From Lewinellaceae bacterium (GTDB taxonomy: Bacteria > Bacteroidota > Bacteroidia > Chitinophagales > Saprospiraceae): a stretch of 64,000 nucleotides of DNA. A model generated the notes under the pieces. That model made no database searches, was not told where the DNA came from, and was given only the letters and a program-made list of their open reading frames with translations. Both the position numbers and the translations under genes were made by a program. Location of the stretch: contig JACJXX010000001.1 in the NCBI GenBank assembly GCA_020636435.1, positions 186,001-250,000 of the forward strand, in the 5' to 3' direction. Position 1 is the stretch's first letter. Each line of letters opens with the position of its first letter. Of the stretch, positions 10,483 through 19,703 are shown piece by piece.

Positions 10483-10664
10483 GCAGCCTTGCCGCCCGGG
10501 CAACCACCCATGGCCAGGAAAAAGCCAAAAATATCAACAGCCTCCTGGGGCCTTAAAGCAATAATTTCAAGGCCCCCAAGAACATTCCACCCGAAAAGTT
10601 GTATTGAAAAACGAACATTGATGAATTTTCATCAGTCCAGCGTACGGAGTGGGCTTTATTTGCT

Positions 10665-10672
10665 TATCTTTG
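10665..10672 (+). promoter_or_regulatory. Probable queA promoter -7 element
   Basis: TATCTTTG matches the Bacteroidota -7 consensus TAnnTTTG exactly and lies 31 bp before the queA ATG. No good TTTG -33 box is seen at the expected distance, so confidence is moderate. Confidence 0.5.
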
Positions 10673-10702
10673 CGCTCCAATATCCGAAAAAGCATCAAAA
10701 GC

Positions 10703-11767
10703 ATGAGGACCAAACTGTCACAATTTGACTTTGAACTACCCAAAAAATTAATCGCCCAATACCCCGCAGAAAACCGCCACGAATCCCGGCTTATGGTCGT
10801 CCATCGGGAAAGTGGCAAGATCGAACACCGCATTTTCAAGGATATATTGGAATATTTCAATGAGAAGGATGTCTTGATCTTCAACAACACCAAGGTTTTT
10901 CCGGCACGCCTTTATGGCAAGAAGGAAAAAACCGGCGCCAAGATCGAGGTGTTTTTGCTAAGGGAACTGAACAATGAATCCCGCCTGTGGGACGTCCTGG
11001 TCGACCCGGCCCGCAAAATACGGGTAGGCAATAAACTCTATTTCAGCGACGACGACAACAACGAGGTGCTTGTGGCGGAAGTGGTGGACAATACGACCTC
11101 CCGGGGCCGGACGATCCGATTTCTGTACGACGGCACTGACGAAGAATTCCAGAAAGAACTCAATTATCTGGGCAATACCCCCTTGCCGAAATACATTTCG
11201 CGCCCGGCGGAGGAGCTGGACCGCGAGCGTTATCAGACCGTGTACGCCAAGGAGCTGGGGGCGGTAGCCGCCCCTACTGCCGGCCTGCACTTCAGCCGGG
11301 AGCTGCTCAAGCGCCTGGAGATCAAAGGCATCGAATTCGCAGAGTTGACCCTGCACGTCGGCCTGGGAACCTTCCGAAGCATAGACGTGGAAGACTTGTC
11401 CAAACACAAGATGGACGCCGAATTTTTTCAGATCACTCAGGAGGCGGTGAATGTCGTCAACAAGGCGAAGGAAGGGAGGCACCGCATCTGCGCCGTGGGC
11501 ACCACCTCCATGCGGTCTATTGAATCAGCTGTTTCCGCCGAGGGTATGCTGAAAGCGGCCCGGGGATGGACCAACCTGTTCATTTACCCTCCGTACGACT
11601 TTCACATTGCCGACTCGATGATCACCAATTTTCACCTGCCAAAGTCCAGCCTGATGATTATGGTGTGCGCTTTCGGAGGCTACGACCTGATTATGGAAGC
11701 CTACCAGCAGGCGGTGAAAGAAGATTATCGGTTCTTTAGCTACGGCGACGCCATGCTGATCGTCTGA
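10703..11767 (+). CDS. queA: S-adenosylmethionine:tRNA ribosyltransferase-isomerase
   Basis: QueA adds the ribosyl part of S-adenosylmethionine to 7-aminomethyl-7-deazaguanine in tRNA, making epoxyqueuosine. The protein is 354 residues from the ATG at 10703, the normal length. The frame opens 18 codons earlier, but MRTKLSQFDFELPKKLIAQYP is the standard QueA N terminus. Family motifs include DVLIFNNTKVFPARL, the catalytic-region GAVAAPTAGLHF and GTTSMRSIES. It is a cytosolic enzyme and a single gene here, with its own likely promoter and a possible hairpin terminator after it. Confidence 0.96.
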   Translation: MRTKLSQFDFELPKKLIAQYPAENRHESRLMVVHRESGKIEHRIFKDILEYFNEKDVLIFNNTKVFPARLYGKKEKTGAKIEVFLLRELNNESRLWDVLVDPARKIRVGNKLYFSDDDNNEVLVAEVVDNTTSRGRTIRFLYDGTDEEFQKELNYLGNTPLPKYISRPAEELDRERYQTVYAKELGAVAAPTAGLHFSRELLKRLEIKGIEFAELTLHVGLGTFRSIDVEDLSKHKMDAEFFQITQEAVNVVNKAKEGRHRICAVGTTSMRSIESAVSAEGMLKAARGWTNLFIYPPYDFHIADSMITNFHLPKSSLMIMVCAFGGYDLIMEAYQQAVKEDYRFFSYGDAMLIV

Positions 11768-11800
11768 TACTAATTCATTTCATCCTTTCACCATATCAGG

Positions 11801-11834
11801 AAAGCGTATCTTTTGAAAGCGGGTACGCTTTTCT
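11801..11834 (+). terminator. Possible queA terminator
   Basis: AAAGCGTA at 11801-11808 pairs with TACGCTTT at 11824-11831, an 8-bp perfect stem with a 15-base loop. A short T-rich stretch follows. It lies 33 bp after the queA stop. Confidence 0.5.
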
Positions 11835-11852
11835 CATTAAAGCCGGTAACTT

Positions 11853-13022
11853 ATGCGCTGCCTTCTCTCGTTTCTGCTGGTAATGACGGCAGCTCTGGGC
11901 GCCAACGCTCAGGGCAACAAGGAGATGATGGCCTCCTTCTATTCAGAATCGCTGAGGATAATCTATAGCCCCAGTTTCTTGTTGCCCGGCAAGCCCGCTT
12001 TCAATGACCGCGCCCTGTCCGAGCATTTCCATGCCCTTTCCCAAACGGACTTCAGGCCCTTGCTCCGCAGCCTCGGGCAGGCCAAAAAACTATTTCAACT
12101 CAACGACTGGTTGTATTACCAACTGATGCGCAAGGTGCTGGGCCAACTGTATGAAGGCCGCAGTAGCGTGGAGAAGGACCTGGCCTGCTGGTTCCTGCTG
12201 TCTCAGGCAGGCTACGATACCCGGCTGGCCTATTTGGAAGGGGAAGCCTTTGTTTATGTTTATTCGCAGGAGGCCGTATTTGAAGCCCCCGTAATCGAAG
12301 ATAAAGGGCGCCAGTTTGTAAACCTGACCAATATCCGGACGGGAGGAGGCAAACAGCGGGCGCTGTATCTGCTCAATTTCCAACCCAACCCTCAGGGCAA
12401 TGCCTTTTCCTTTAAGCTGGCCAAACTGCCTTCGCTGCGCCCCCGCGAAGTGCCGGTTAAACTGCGGTTCCTCTTTCGCGGCCAGTGGATAGAATTAGAT
12501 GTCAAAGCGGACCAAACCATTCGCGACTTCATGGCCGAGTACCCTCTCATCGATGAATCCCAGTACCTCGACGTTCCTTTATCTTCTACCCTTTCTGCCT
12601 CCCTGCTGCCCCAGCTCCGCCAACTGGCAGAGGGCAAAAATGAATGGGAAACAGCGGAACTCTTAGCCGCATTCACTCGTTCCTGCTTTGCGTACAAGGA
12701 AGACAAGGATTACTTTGGATACAGCAAACCCATGGTGGCGGAAGAGGTCTTCCTCTATCCTTATTCGGACTGTGAAGACCGGTCTGCCCTGTTCATCAGG
12801 CTGGCCGAAGAACTCCTCGGCTTGCCCATGATCGTGCTCGCCTATCCCGACCACCTTACCGTCGGTGTAGCCCTGCCACAAACAAAGAGTGGGTTTGTTC
12901 GTTATAACAGCAAAGCCTACTACGTGTGCGACCCTACAGGCCCGGTAAACTCTGACGCAGTCGGGAAAATACCGGAAGGATATGAAGATACGCCTTATGA
13001 AATTATCAAAGAATATAAGTAA
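11853..13022 (+). CDS. Secreted transglutaminase-like (papain-fold) protein
   Basis: A 389-residue protein with a signal peptide (MRCLLSFLLVMTAALGANAQ). The C-terminal third has a Cys-His-Asp arrangement: Cys307 in SDCEDRSALF, His334 in YPDHLTVGV and Asp360 in YYVCDPTGP. This is the pattern of the transglutaminase-like superfamily, whose members may be proteases, cross-linkers or structural proteins. The N-terminal 250 residues are not recognised. It is probably periplasmic or exported. The triad supports the fold; activity and substrate are unknown. Confidence 0.75.
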   Translation: MRCLLSFLLVMTAALGANAQGNKEMMASFYSESLRIIYSPSFLLPGKPAFNDRALSEHFHALSQTDFRPLLRSLGQAKKLFQLNDWLYYQLMRKVLGQLYEGRSSVEKDLACWFLLSQAGYDTRLAYLEGEAFVYVYSQEAVFEAPVIEDKGRQFVNLTNIRTGGGKQRALYLLNFQPNPQGNAFSFKLAKLPSLRPREVPVKLRFLFRGQWIELDVKADQTIRDFMAEYPLIDESQYLDVPLSSTLSASLLPQLRQLAEGKNEWETAELLAAFTRSCFAYKEDKDYFGYSKPMVAEEVFLYPYSDCEDRSALFIRLAEELLGLPMIVLAYPDHLTVGVALPQTKSGFVRYNSKAYYVCDPTGPVNSDAVGKIPEGYEDTPYEIIKEYK

Positions 13023-13392
13023 CTGATTTATATCGACTTACAAAAAAAACAAACAACAGATTACCCTTCTGGAAGCAACGGCGCCGCAGTAATAAAAGAT
13101 TGCGGAAAAAATTAAGATATAAAGTTTGGATAATAGCACAGGTTTTTTTTCATTTGCCGGAAATTTGTTTTGCGATAAATTTTGCTTTAGAGTAGATTTT
13201 TTTTTATAAACTGTACTATTAACAAAATAATACCCCTCTTTGAAAAAGCCATGGAAAACATTATCGTGCTTTATGGAAAATTTCATAAAGCATTATTATT
13301 CTTTCAGGGCTGGCAAACTTACGAAACACAAAATTTCAGCAAGTGCTTCATCGCGCCTTGCAACAAACGAGAACAATTAATCTGTTACTAAT
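13023..13392. other. Gene-free AT-rich interval
   Basis: A 370-bp AT-rich stretch with several long T or A runs and no plausible gene. It contains one 9-bp perfect inverted repeat, TGCTTTATG at 13267-13275 with CATAAAGCA at 13284-13292. This could be an operator or a weak hairpin in the leader of the DUF2795 gene. No convincing -33/-7 pair was found. Confidence 0.6.
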
Positions 13393-13614
13393 ATGTATTG
13401 GACATTAGAACTTGCCTATCATCTGGAAGACGCCCCCTTTCCCGCTACCCGCGATGAACTGATCGATTACGCGATCCGTTCCGGGGCGCCTTTGGAAGTG
13501 ATAGAAAACCTCCAGCAAATGGAGGACGAAGGAGAAATGTACGAAGGGATTGAGGACATCTGGCCCGATTATCCCCGCAAAGACGATTTCCTGTTTAATG
13601 AGGACGAATACTGA
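13393..13614 (+). CDS. DUF2795 small acidic protein
   Basis: A 73-residue, strongly acidic protein. MYWTLELAYHLEDAPFPATRDELIDYAIRSGAP is the DUF2795 pattern: a short strand, then a helix with PATRDELIDYA followed by AP.EVIENL. The C-terminal tail (EGIEDIWPDYPRKDDFLFNEDEY) is typical of Bacteroidota versions. The molecular role is unknown. It is a single gene with a strong terminator about 130 bp downstream. Confidence 0.85.
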   Translation: MYWTLELAYHLEDAPFPATRDELIDYAIRSGAPLEVIENLQQMEDEGEMYEGIEDIWPDYPRKDDFLFNEDEY

Positions 13615-13741
13615 CCGGCACCCTGTTCAACAGGTGTTGCCCGGACGATGACACGAACAAATAAAGAACACAAGGCTTCCATTTCGGCTAGTTAATGCTG
13701 CCATCCTCCGGGAAGCTCAAAGCAAAGACACAAAACGGAAG

Positions 13742-13776
13742 AGCCCTGCAGGCCAAATCCTGCAGGGCTTTTTTTA
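13742..13776 (+). terminator. Rho-independent terminator
   Basis: AGCCCTGCAGG pairs with CCTGCAGGGCT around a four-base loop, followed by a run of seven T bases. It ends transcription of the DUF2795 gene before the next same-strand gene. Confidence 0.92.
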
Positions 13777-13860
13777 TAACTATTTAGCAGGGCCAAGAAG
13801 TACTAAACAGGCGCCTTATTTGAAAAGACAGAAAAAAATGCAATTTTTACACTGTCACAA

Positions 13861-15390
13861 TTGGCAAAAAAAGGACCAATGAAACACTTGATTGAGATTT
13901 CCAGGATCGTCACCAAGCGGAAAGTGCGGAAGATAGAAATATTTGACGGCCAATCCCTGCGGCATAAAAAAAGCAAGTTCAACGAGTTTTATGAAGCATT
14001 GCAGGCCAACAAGTTCAAATCCGACCGCGATGCTGCCCACTACCTGTACAAATGCAGCCCGGCCGACCCCAAGTACCGGCAGCTCAAATCGAGGTTTCGC
14101 AGGCGCCTGCTCAACACATTATTTTTCCTGGATGTCAACCTGCCATCAGCTTCCAATTATGACCGCGCCTACTATTCCTGCAACAAAGACTGGGCTTTGG
14201 TGAAAACGCTGATCTGGTACGGGGCGCCTCATACAGCGGCGCAACTGGCCCGGCAGGTGCTCACCATTGCCTTCAAATTTCAATTCGCCGACCTCATCAT
14301 CAACTGCTCCCGTGTATTGCGGGCCTATTCCGCCGAAAACGGCGATGAGGGCTCCTTTGAAACCTACGACGAACACATCAAGAAATACAAGCCGGCGCTG
14401 GAGGCAGAAATCCATTCCGAAGAGTTGTACCAACGCGTGGCCATGAACTACCACCAGCCCTCTTCGAAAAACAAAAAATTGGCCGGGGAACTCCAATCCT
14501 ACTGCGAAACCCTGGTCAAATTATCGGAGCAATTCGACTCTCCGGTGATCAACTACAATACCTATCTGGTGTGGGTGTACCGCTACGAAATGGAACAAGA
14601 CTTTGAGGGAGTGCTGGAAGTATGCGAACAGGGGGAAAAATACATTGCCCAAAACCCTTTGTTCGAGCAGGAAAGCAAGCTAATTACATTTCAGACAAAA
14701 AAGATGTCGGCTTATCTTCACCTGCTCAACTACCGCAACGGCCGCATCAATGCGGAAAAATGCCTGAACCATTTTCCCGAAGGAACTGAGGCCTGGTTTA
14801 CCTTCATGGAATATTACTTCCTGCTGGCTATGCACACAGAAAACTACATCAATGCCATTGCCATTTTCAACCGGGCAACCGACAACTCCAAATTCAAGAA
14901 GCTGGACAGCGCCGTGCAGGAAAAGTGGAACATCTTCGAGGGGTACGTCAATTACGTCATTGAAAGTGAAGGGAAGGCCAATCCGGTGCTTCAGATGCAG
15001 CCCCGAAAGGGTTTCCGCGCCAGCAAGGTGCTCAACAGCCCGGTGCTTTACCCCAAAGAACAGCGGATATTCTCCGTCCTGCTCATCATCCTTCAGATTC
15101 TGTTCCTGTTGGAGCGCAAAGCTTTCAGCGGCCTTTCGGAGCGCATCGAGCGCCTGAAAAAATACGCCAACCGGCAACTCCGGAAAGAAGAATACCATCG
15201 CCCGGTTCAGTTTATCCGCCTGCTGCAACAGTTGAACAAGGCGGATTTCCAGTTGGAAGAACTGTCTAACACGGAAAAGTATTACTCCAGCCTGGCAGAA
15301 ACCCCTTTTTTTTACCGGGGGGCCGTCTCCGACCTGGAGGTCATCCCTTATGAAAAACTGTGGGAACGCATTTTATCTTATCTTAAATAA
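13861..15390 (+). CDS. Helical protein of unknown function (509 residues)
   Basis: The frame starts at TTG 13861; an in-frame ATG at 13879 (MKHLIEISRIV...) is an equally good start and would give 503 residues. The protein is helical and charged, with no signal peptide or membrane segment. Its repeated helix pairs with Tyr and Leu at regular spacing (for example FEGVLEVCEQGEKYIAQNP and YINAIAIFNRATDNSKFK) look like a TPR-type solenoid, which I infer only from pattern. Genes of this kind occur in Saprospiraceae, but I know no function. cmk follows 58 bp later from its own promoter. Confidence 0.75.
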   Translation: MAKKGPMKHLIEISRIVTKRKVRKIEIFDGQSLRHKKSKFNEFYEALQANKFKSDRDAAHYLYKCSPADPKYRQLKSRFRRRLLNTLFFLDVNLPSASNYDRAYYSCNKDWALVKTLIWYGAPHTAAQLARQVLTIAFKFQFADLIINCSRVLRAYSAENGDEGSFETYDEHIKKYKPALEAEIHSEELYQRVAMNYHQPSSKNKKLAGELQSYCETLVKLSEQFDSPVINYNTYLVWVYRYEMEQDFEGVLEVCEQGEKYIAQNPLFEQESKLITFQTKKMSAYLHLLNYRNGRINAEKCLNHFPEGTEAWFTFMEYYFLLAMHTENYINAIAIFNRATDNSKFKKLDSAVQEKWNIFEGYVNYVIESEGKANPVLQMQPRKGFRASKVLNSPVLYPKEQRIFSVLLIILQILFLLERKAFSGLSERIERLKKYANRQLRKEEYHRPVQFIRLLQQLNKADFQLEELSNTEKYYSSLAETPFFYRGAVSDLEVIPYEKLWERILSYLK

Positions 15391-15396
15391 CCGGGC

Positions 15397-15428
15397 TTTG
15401 GCAGAACTAATACATCCCACTATCTTTA
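15397..15428 (+). promoter_or_regulatory. cmk promoter, Bacteroidota type
   Basis: TTTG at 15397-15400 is followed by exactly 20 bp and TATCTTTA at 15421-15428, matching the Bacteroidota -33/-7 consensus except for the last base. The cmk start codon is 20 bp further on. Confidence 0.75.
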
Positions 15429-15448
15429 GGAACTGAAAACAAAGAACC

Positions 15449-16123
15449 TTGGATAAGATCACAATCGCCATTGACGGTTTTTCTTCCTGCGGGAAGAGCA
15501 CCCTCGCCAGGGGATTGGCCTCCAGGCTGGGTTACACCTATATAGATTCGGGCGCCATGTACCGGGCGGTCACCTTATTTTTCCTGCGCCACAACATCAG
15601 CCTGGAAAACGAGGAGCAGGCCAGCCAGGCCCTTGCGGCCATAGACATCAGTTTCGGGGCCGGAAACCGGACGCTGCTCAATGGAGAAGATGTGGAAAAT
15701 GAAATCCGCCAGATGGAGGTTTCCAACTTTGTAAGCCAGGTTTCAGCCATTCCGGCCGTGCGCCGCGCCATGGTCCGGCAGCAACAAGCCATGGGCAGAG
15801 GCAAAGGCATTGTCATGGACGGGCGGGATATCGGCACAGTCGTATTTCCCAAAGCCGAGCTAAAAATCTTCCTCACTGCCGACCCGGAAAAACGCGCCCG
15901 GCGGAGGTATGAAGAATTGATGGACAAGGGGGTAAAAAGCAGCATGGAAGAGGTCAGCCGGAACCTGCGCCACCGGGACCAAATTGACTCCACGCGCGAG
16001 GACAGCCCGCTGCGCCGCGCCGATGACGCCGTCGTTATTGACAATACCCACCTGACACGGGACGAACAGTTGGAATATGCAGTCGAATTAGCCCTTTCGG
16101 CTGGAGCAGAAGTGGAAGGATGA
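15449..16123 (+). CDS. cmk: Cytidylate (CMP/dCMP) kinase
   Basis: Cmk phosphorylates CMP and dCMP with ATP in pyrimidine nucleotide supply. The protein is 224 residues, the family length. The start is TTG, giving MDKITIAIDGFSSCGKST with the P-loop at residues 9-17. Other motifs are YIDSGAMYRAVTL for CMP binding, VMDGRDIGTVVFP and the lid region RRRYEELMDKG with RDQIDSTREDSPL. It is cytosolic. A strong hairpin lies just downstream, between this gene and a convergent gene. Confidence 0.96.
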   Translation: MDKITIAIDGFSSCGKSTLARGLASRLGYTYIDSGAMYRAVTLFFLRHNISLENEEQASQALAAIDISFGAGNRTLLNGEDVENEIRQMEVSNFVSQVSAIPAVRRAMVRQQQAMGRGKGIVMDGRDIGTVVFPKAELKIFLTADPEKRARRRYEELMDKGVKSSMEEVSRNLRHRDQIDSTREDSPLRRADDAVVIDNTHLTRDEQLEYAVELALSAGAEVEG

Positions 16124-16135
16124 AGAAGGAAAAAA

Positions 16136-16184
16136 ATGACGGGCCCCCGGTTCTGGCTAAACGCAGGAACCGGGGGCCCGTCAT
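16136..16184. terminator. Bidirectional terminator, 18-bp perfect stem
   Basis: The bases at 16136-16153 are the perfect reverse complement of 16167-16184, with a 13-base loop. The stem is very GC-rich. A-runs lie on the left and T-rich sequence on the right. It separates cmk from the convergent Nudix-like gene and can serve both. Confidence 0.9.
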
Positions 16185-16202
16185 TCTATCTTAGCGAAAC
16201 AG

Positions 16203-16625
16203 TTAGAGATTCCGGATGGAGTTCCTGTCCACCAGGATATCCTTGAGTTCTTTCAGAAATTCATATTGATGAGGCAGCACTTTTTTGAATGCCTCTTTGA
16301 CCACGAAGAAGGTGCCATTTTCCATCTTGCCCAGGGCGTCTTTCACTTGCAGGGCGTCTTCGTAAAGCATCCCTTTAAGGGAGGGAATTTCGTGCCAGTC
16401 TCCTTCTACGGCCCAGGCTTCCTCAGTGTCGCCGCTTTCCTGTTGCACGGGGTCAAGCTCTATGAGGCGTTCTTCGCTGCGAAGAGATTCCGAACGTTGC
16501 CCGTTGAATTCTCCCTGAGGGATTTCCCAGTTCTCGCCTTCTTTAGTTGAATTGACCAGAAAGACTTCCAGCCCTTTCTCCCGGAAACGATAGATGATCA
16601 GATTCGCTTTCTTCAAAAGATCCAT
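16203..16625 (-). CDS. Nudix-fold-like protein lacking the Nudix box
   Basis: A 140-residue cytosolic protein. Residues about 7-38 (ANLIIYRFREKGLEVFLV, then NWEIPQGE) match the first strands of Nudix hydrolases up to the point where the catalytic box (GX5EX7REUXEEXGU) should start. That box is absent; the region reads FNGQRSESLRSEERLIELDP instead. The C-terminal part keeps a helix like the end of Nudix proteins (PHQYEFLKELKDIL). I infer a Nudix-fold protein without hydrolase activity, perhaps ligand-binding. It lies upstream of the cmk terminator on the minus strand. Confidence 0.6.
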   Translation of the reverse strand: MDLLKKANLIIYRFREKGLEVFLVNSTKEGENWEIPQGEFNGQRSESLRSEERLIELDPVQQESGDTEEAWAVEGDWHEIPSLKGMLYEDALQVKDALGKMENGTFFVVKEAFKKVLPHQYEFLKELKDILVDRNSIRNL

Positions 16626-16750
16626 AACGCGATATTTGTAGCCTTTTGCTTTTTGCCGGCAATAAGTGCAAAACAGTTTTTCTGGAAAAAGGTTCTCAGG
16701 TTGGGCGATTGGGCAAATATAACTAACTGGACGAGCTTTACAAACAACCG

Positions 16751-17422
16751 CTACCGGTTTATGGATTGCTCGATGACTTCCAGTACGGCAAGGGAAAGGA
16801 AAACATCCTTTTCTTCTTTGCTCATATCGTCTTTGACGAATTCGAAAGCGCGCTGGCCCAGCTTGGCGCTTTCTTCCTTGTTCATGCGCGCCACGTTGGC
16901 CACCTCGCGGTTGTTGACCAGCACCGGCAGGAATTCGCCTGCGTTGCGGTTGATCTGCGCCAGCATGCGGTTGCCCCGTTTATCGTAGAGGCCGCCATCT
17001 TCTTTGAGGATTCCCACTCTTTGGCGGTCTACGAGCACTTCGATGCCTTTCTTGCTGATGCGGTACACAAACTCCTGGGCGCCGGTGCGCACATAAAGCA
17101 GGGCGTTCTTCCCCGGCCCGAGGTATTCTTTATAACTGTAGGACAGTACCGGCTCGTGATAGATGGAGGTGAAAATGCCCTTGGCCGTTTTCCCAAAGCC
17201 TTTCCGGACTACTTGTTTTTCCTGGTTAAAAGAGAAAAGCTCCACTTCTTCACGGGTGAGGGGAACGAGTTCGCCTGCCCATTTATCCATGTCTTGCTTC
17301 ATTTGGTCCAGGTCTTGCTGCAGCCTTCGGCTGCCAGGGGCGAAGTTGGAAAAAACGCGTATCAGCAGGACGAGGCCAGCCACCGCCAATAATAAGGTGA
17401 ACAATGCAAATAATGCCATCAT
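16751..17422 (-). CDS. Membrane-anchored protein of unknown function
   Basis: A 223-residue protein with one N-terminal membrane segment (residues about 3-24), then a charged helical linker (RRLQQDLDQMKQDMDKW) and a beta-rich domain with repeats such as YVRTGAQEFVYRISKKGIEVLVD. The C terminus is helical. The topology suggests an inner-membrane anchor with the domain on one side. No family was recognised. The upstream lipoprotein gene is 23 bp away in the same direction, so the two probably form an operon. Confidence 0.7.
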   Translation of the reverse strand: MMALFALFTLLLAVAGLVLLIRVFSNFAPGSRRLQQDLDQMKQDMDKWAGELVPLTREEVELFSFNQEKQVVRKGFGKTAKGIFTSIYHEPVLSYSYKEYLGPGKNALLYVRTGAQEFVYRISKKGIEVLVDRQRVGILKEDGGLYDKRGNRMLAQINRNAGEFLPVLVNNREVANVARMNKEESAKLGQRAFEFVKDDMSKEEKDVFLSLAVLEVIEQSINR

Positions 17423-17445
17423 CTGTGGTTCTTCTGTTTTTCAGG

Positions 17446-18552
17446 TCACTCCGGGCCATAAATGCCCGACCTGTAATTAAATTTTATGCCGTATTTTTCG
17501 GGCTCTTTAAATTGGAGGAGGCGGCGGTTCAGTGCCTCCTGCCCCTCCGGGCCAAGCACCTGGAATTCCGCCTGTAAAATTCGCTCCAATTCAGCGGAGG
17601 CTTTCTCCCTTGATTCCCAATAAGTAACATTTGCTCCAACCATATCGTTGAGCAACTGCTCCCGGAATCGGCCGATCTCCTCTTCGAACAGGCCCCTATT
17701 AACCAGCAATTTATCTAATTTTTCCAGGAAGCGGAAATGCAGGCCTCTGCCCAGCAGGCTGTGTGCTTTTTTTTCATTGGCCTGAAACACCCATGCCGGG
17801 TAAAAATACTCCACGCTATCTTCGGGATAGGCCATCAAATAAAGCTCCAGAAGGGCATCGTCGGCCAAACCTTCAGACGCCTGCGCCAGGGACAGGTAGG
17901 GCCGGAAATCCATAAACAGGTAAAAAGACCGGCCGTCTTCCATCCGGTGGGGGACGAAAGCAGGAATGGCATCCTGCAACCAGAAAAGGCCCTCCTGCTG
18001 GCCGCTTTCTTTTGCCCGCAGGGCTAACACCTGCACCAGCGTATCCCGCAGCGCCCTGCCCATAGCCATAGCCTGGGCCACCGCCTCAGCAGTGTGGGCT
18101 TGTTGAAAGGCCTCTTCGTACAAAGCAAGCCGTTCTGCCAATGCCGGCCCGAACAAGGAGCGCAGGCGCACTTCCCGGGGCAGGTCCTGGCCGATATCCA
18201 GAAAGGCCAGGGCATACACCCACCCCTCAGCACCGTCTTCCATCTGCACCAGCAGCCAGGGTTCGTTGTACGATTGGCCTCCCAGTTGGAGAGGAGTGGT
18301 AAAGGCGCTTTGCTGTCCGAGGCTCACCGCCCGCTCGCCCGTTTGCAGGCTTCGGATGGCCAGGGCCTCGTTGCCGGGTTCTTCCCGCAATTGAAAATTG
18401 GGATGAACCACGACCAACCCGCCTTCTTCCGCCTGCGCCTGCCCGCCGGCAGGGCTGTCCTTCCCGGAAGGCGGCTCTCCCTTACAGGCCCAGCCACCCG
18501 GCAACAGCAACAGGAAAAGAGCATATCCGGCGAGTTTGCTTTTCATGGGCAA
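17446..18552 (-). CDS. Lipoprotein with SH3-type domain
   Basis: A 368-residue protein, probably starting at the first or second Met (MPMKSKLAG...). The signal peptide ends in GGWACKG, with the lipid Cys near residue 23; the lipobox is imperfect. Residues about 47-115 look like a bacterial SH3 domain: NFQLREEPGNEALAIRSLQ, a central W, and VQMEDGAEGWVYALAFLD. The remainder is helical and unrecognised. Such proteins often sit in the envelope and bind peptidoglycan or peptides. It is preceded by the rpoD terminator, so it has its own promoter. Confidence 0.75.
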   Translation of the reverse strand: MPMKSKLAGYALFLLLLPGGWACKGEPPSGKDSPAGGQAQAEEGGLVVVHPNFQLREEPGNEALAIRSLQTGERAVSLGQQSAFTTPLQLGGQSYNEPWLLVQMEDGAEGWVYALAFLDIGQDLPREVRLRSLFGPALAERLALYEEAFQQAHTAEAVAQAMAMGRALRDTLVQVLALRAKESGQQEGLFWLQDAIPAFVPHRMEDGRSFYLFMDFRPYLSLAQASEGLADDALLELYLMAYPEDSVEYFYPAWVFQANEKKAHSLLGRGLHFRFLEKLDKLLVNRGLFEEEIGRFREQLLNDMVGANVTYWESREKASAELERILQAEFQVLGPEGQEALNRRLLQFKEPEKYGIKFNYRSGIYGPE

Positions 18553-18584
18553 AACAATGCTAAAAAACAGAGGTAAATTAACAA

Positions 18585-18622
18585 AAAATCCACTTCCCCC
18601 GGACAGGAGAAGTGGAAGCTTT
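18585..18622. terminator. rpoD terminator (also T-rich on + strand)
   Basis: CCACTTC at 18590-18596 pairs with GAAGTGG at 18609-18615. On the minus strand the hairpin is followed by ATTTTTTG, ending rpoD transcription. On the plus strand it is followed by AAGCTTTTTTT. Confidence 0.85.
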
Positions 18623-18639
18623 TTTTCTGGAGGGCGCGG

Positions 18640-19506
18640 TTAGCCCAGATAAGACTTCAGCGCATTCCGGTTGTAAGATTTTCGCAGGCGGCGAATGGCC
18701 CGTTCTTTGATCTGCCGGACGCGTTCCCGCGTCAGGCCGTACAATTCGCCAATTTCTTCAAGTGTCAGGGATTTTTGGCCGTTCAGGCCGTAGTAAGAAG
18801 ACAGCACTTCCACTTCTCTTGGCGAGAGGATGGACAAGCCTTGTTGCACCTCTTCTTTCAGGGATTGTTCCATGAGGCCTCCATCGGGGCTCATGCCCTC
18901 ATCGCTGGAGATCACGTCCAGCATCGTTGAATCGCCGTCCTCGCCGCTGAGCGGAGCGTCTACGGAAACGTGGCGGCCATTGCCTTTCAGCATATTGGCC
19001 ACTTCTTTCGGCGTCATTTCCAGCAGTTCTGCCAGCTCTTCGTGGGTGGGCTCCCGTTCAAATTCCTGGACGAAGGACAGGAACGCCTCGTTGACCTTAT
19101 TATAAGACCCTACTTTGTTGAGCGGCAGGCGGACGATGCGGGAATATTCTACAATAGCCTGCAGGATCGACTGCCGAATCCACCAAACGGCATAGGAAAT
19201 GAATTTGAAACCTTTGGTCTCATCAAAACGGCGTGCGGCCTTCATCAGGCCGACATTACCCTCGTTGATCAGGTCGCTCAGGGACAGGCCCTGGTTTTGA
19301 TACTGCTTGGCAACGGAGACGACGAAACGCAAATTGGACTTGGTAAGCTTGTCCAGAGCTTCCTGGTCTCCTTCGCGGATTCGTTTGGCAAGAGACGCCT
19401 CGTCCTCAGGAGTCAACATAGGGATTTTCCCTATATCGTTGAGGTACTTATCCAGAGCAAGGCTTTCTCTGGCCGTGATTTTATTAGTAATCTTTAACTG
19501 ACGCAT
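18640..19506 (-). CDS. rpoD: Primary RNA polymerase sigma factor, Bacteroidota type
   Basis: This is the housekeeping sigma-70 factor, which directs RNA polymerase to TTTG/TAnnTTTG promoters in this phylum. It has 288 residues, the short form usual for Bacteroidota, without the long region 1.1 or the non-conserved region. Region 1.2 begins with ESLALDKYLNDIGKIPMLTPEDE. Region 2 has NEGNVGLMKAARRFDETKGFKFISYAVWWIRQ. Region 4 ends with SLTLEEIGELYGLTRERVRQIKE, the -35-binding helix-turn-helix. It lies downstream of pnp but has its own terminator and likely its own promoter. Confidence 0.97.
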   Translation of the reverse strand: MRQLKITNKITARESLALDKYLNDIGKIPMLTPEDEASLAKRIREGDQEALDKLTKSNLRFVVSVAKQYQNQGLSLSDLINEGNVGLMKAARRFDETKGFKFISYAVWWIRQSILQAIVEYSRIVRLPLNKVGSYNKVNEAFLSFVQEFEREPTHEELAELLEMTPKEVANMLKGNGRHVSVDAPLSGEDGDSTMLDVISSDEGMSPDGGLMEQSLKEEVQQGLSILSPREVEVLSSYYGLNGQKSLTLEEIGELYGLTRERVRQIKERAIRRLRKSYNRNALKSYLG

Positions 19507-19703
19507 ATTCAGGGTAGTTTAGGGACCAACCGTGTTCTGTTAAAATACGCTTTTAAATTGAAAAAGTTGCCCACTAAAAATAATACTTGACTTTTTCACA
19601 GAAAAGGATTATAGGAACAATTTCATTTTAAATACAACTATCCCCTACTAAAAGTTCCGGCTTTAATGTTTGCAACCAAATGATTTTCGCCGCCGGCAAG
19701 AAT

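Noticed and set aside
13616..13640. Hairpin GGCACCCTGTT / AACAGGTGTTGCC as a terminator
   Set aside because: It has a bulge and no T-run; the strong terminator is at 13742-13776.
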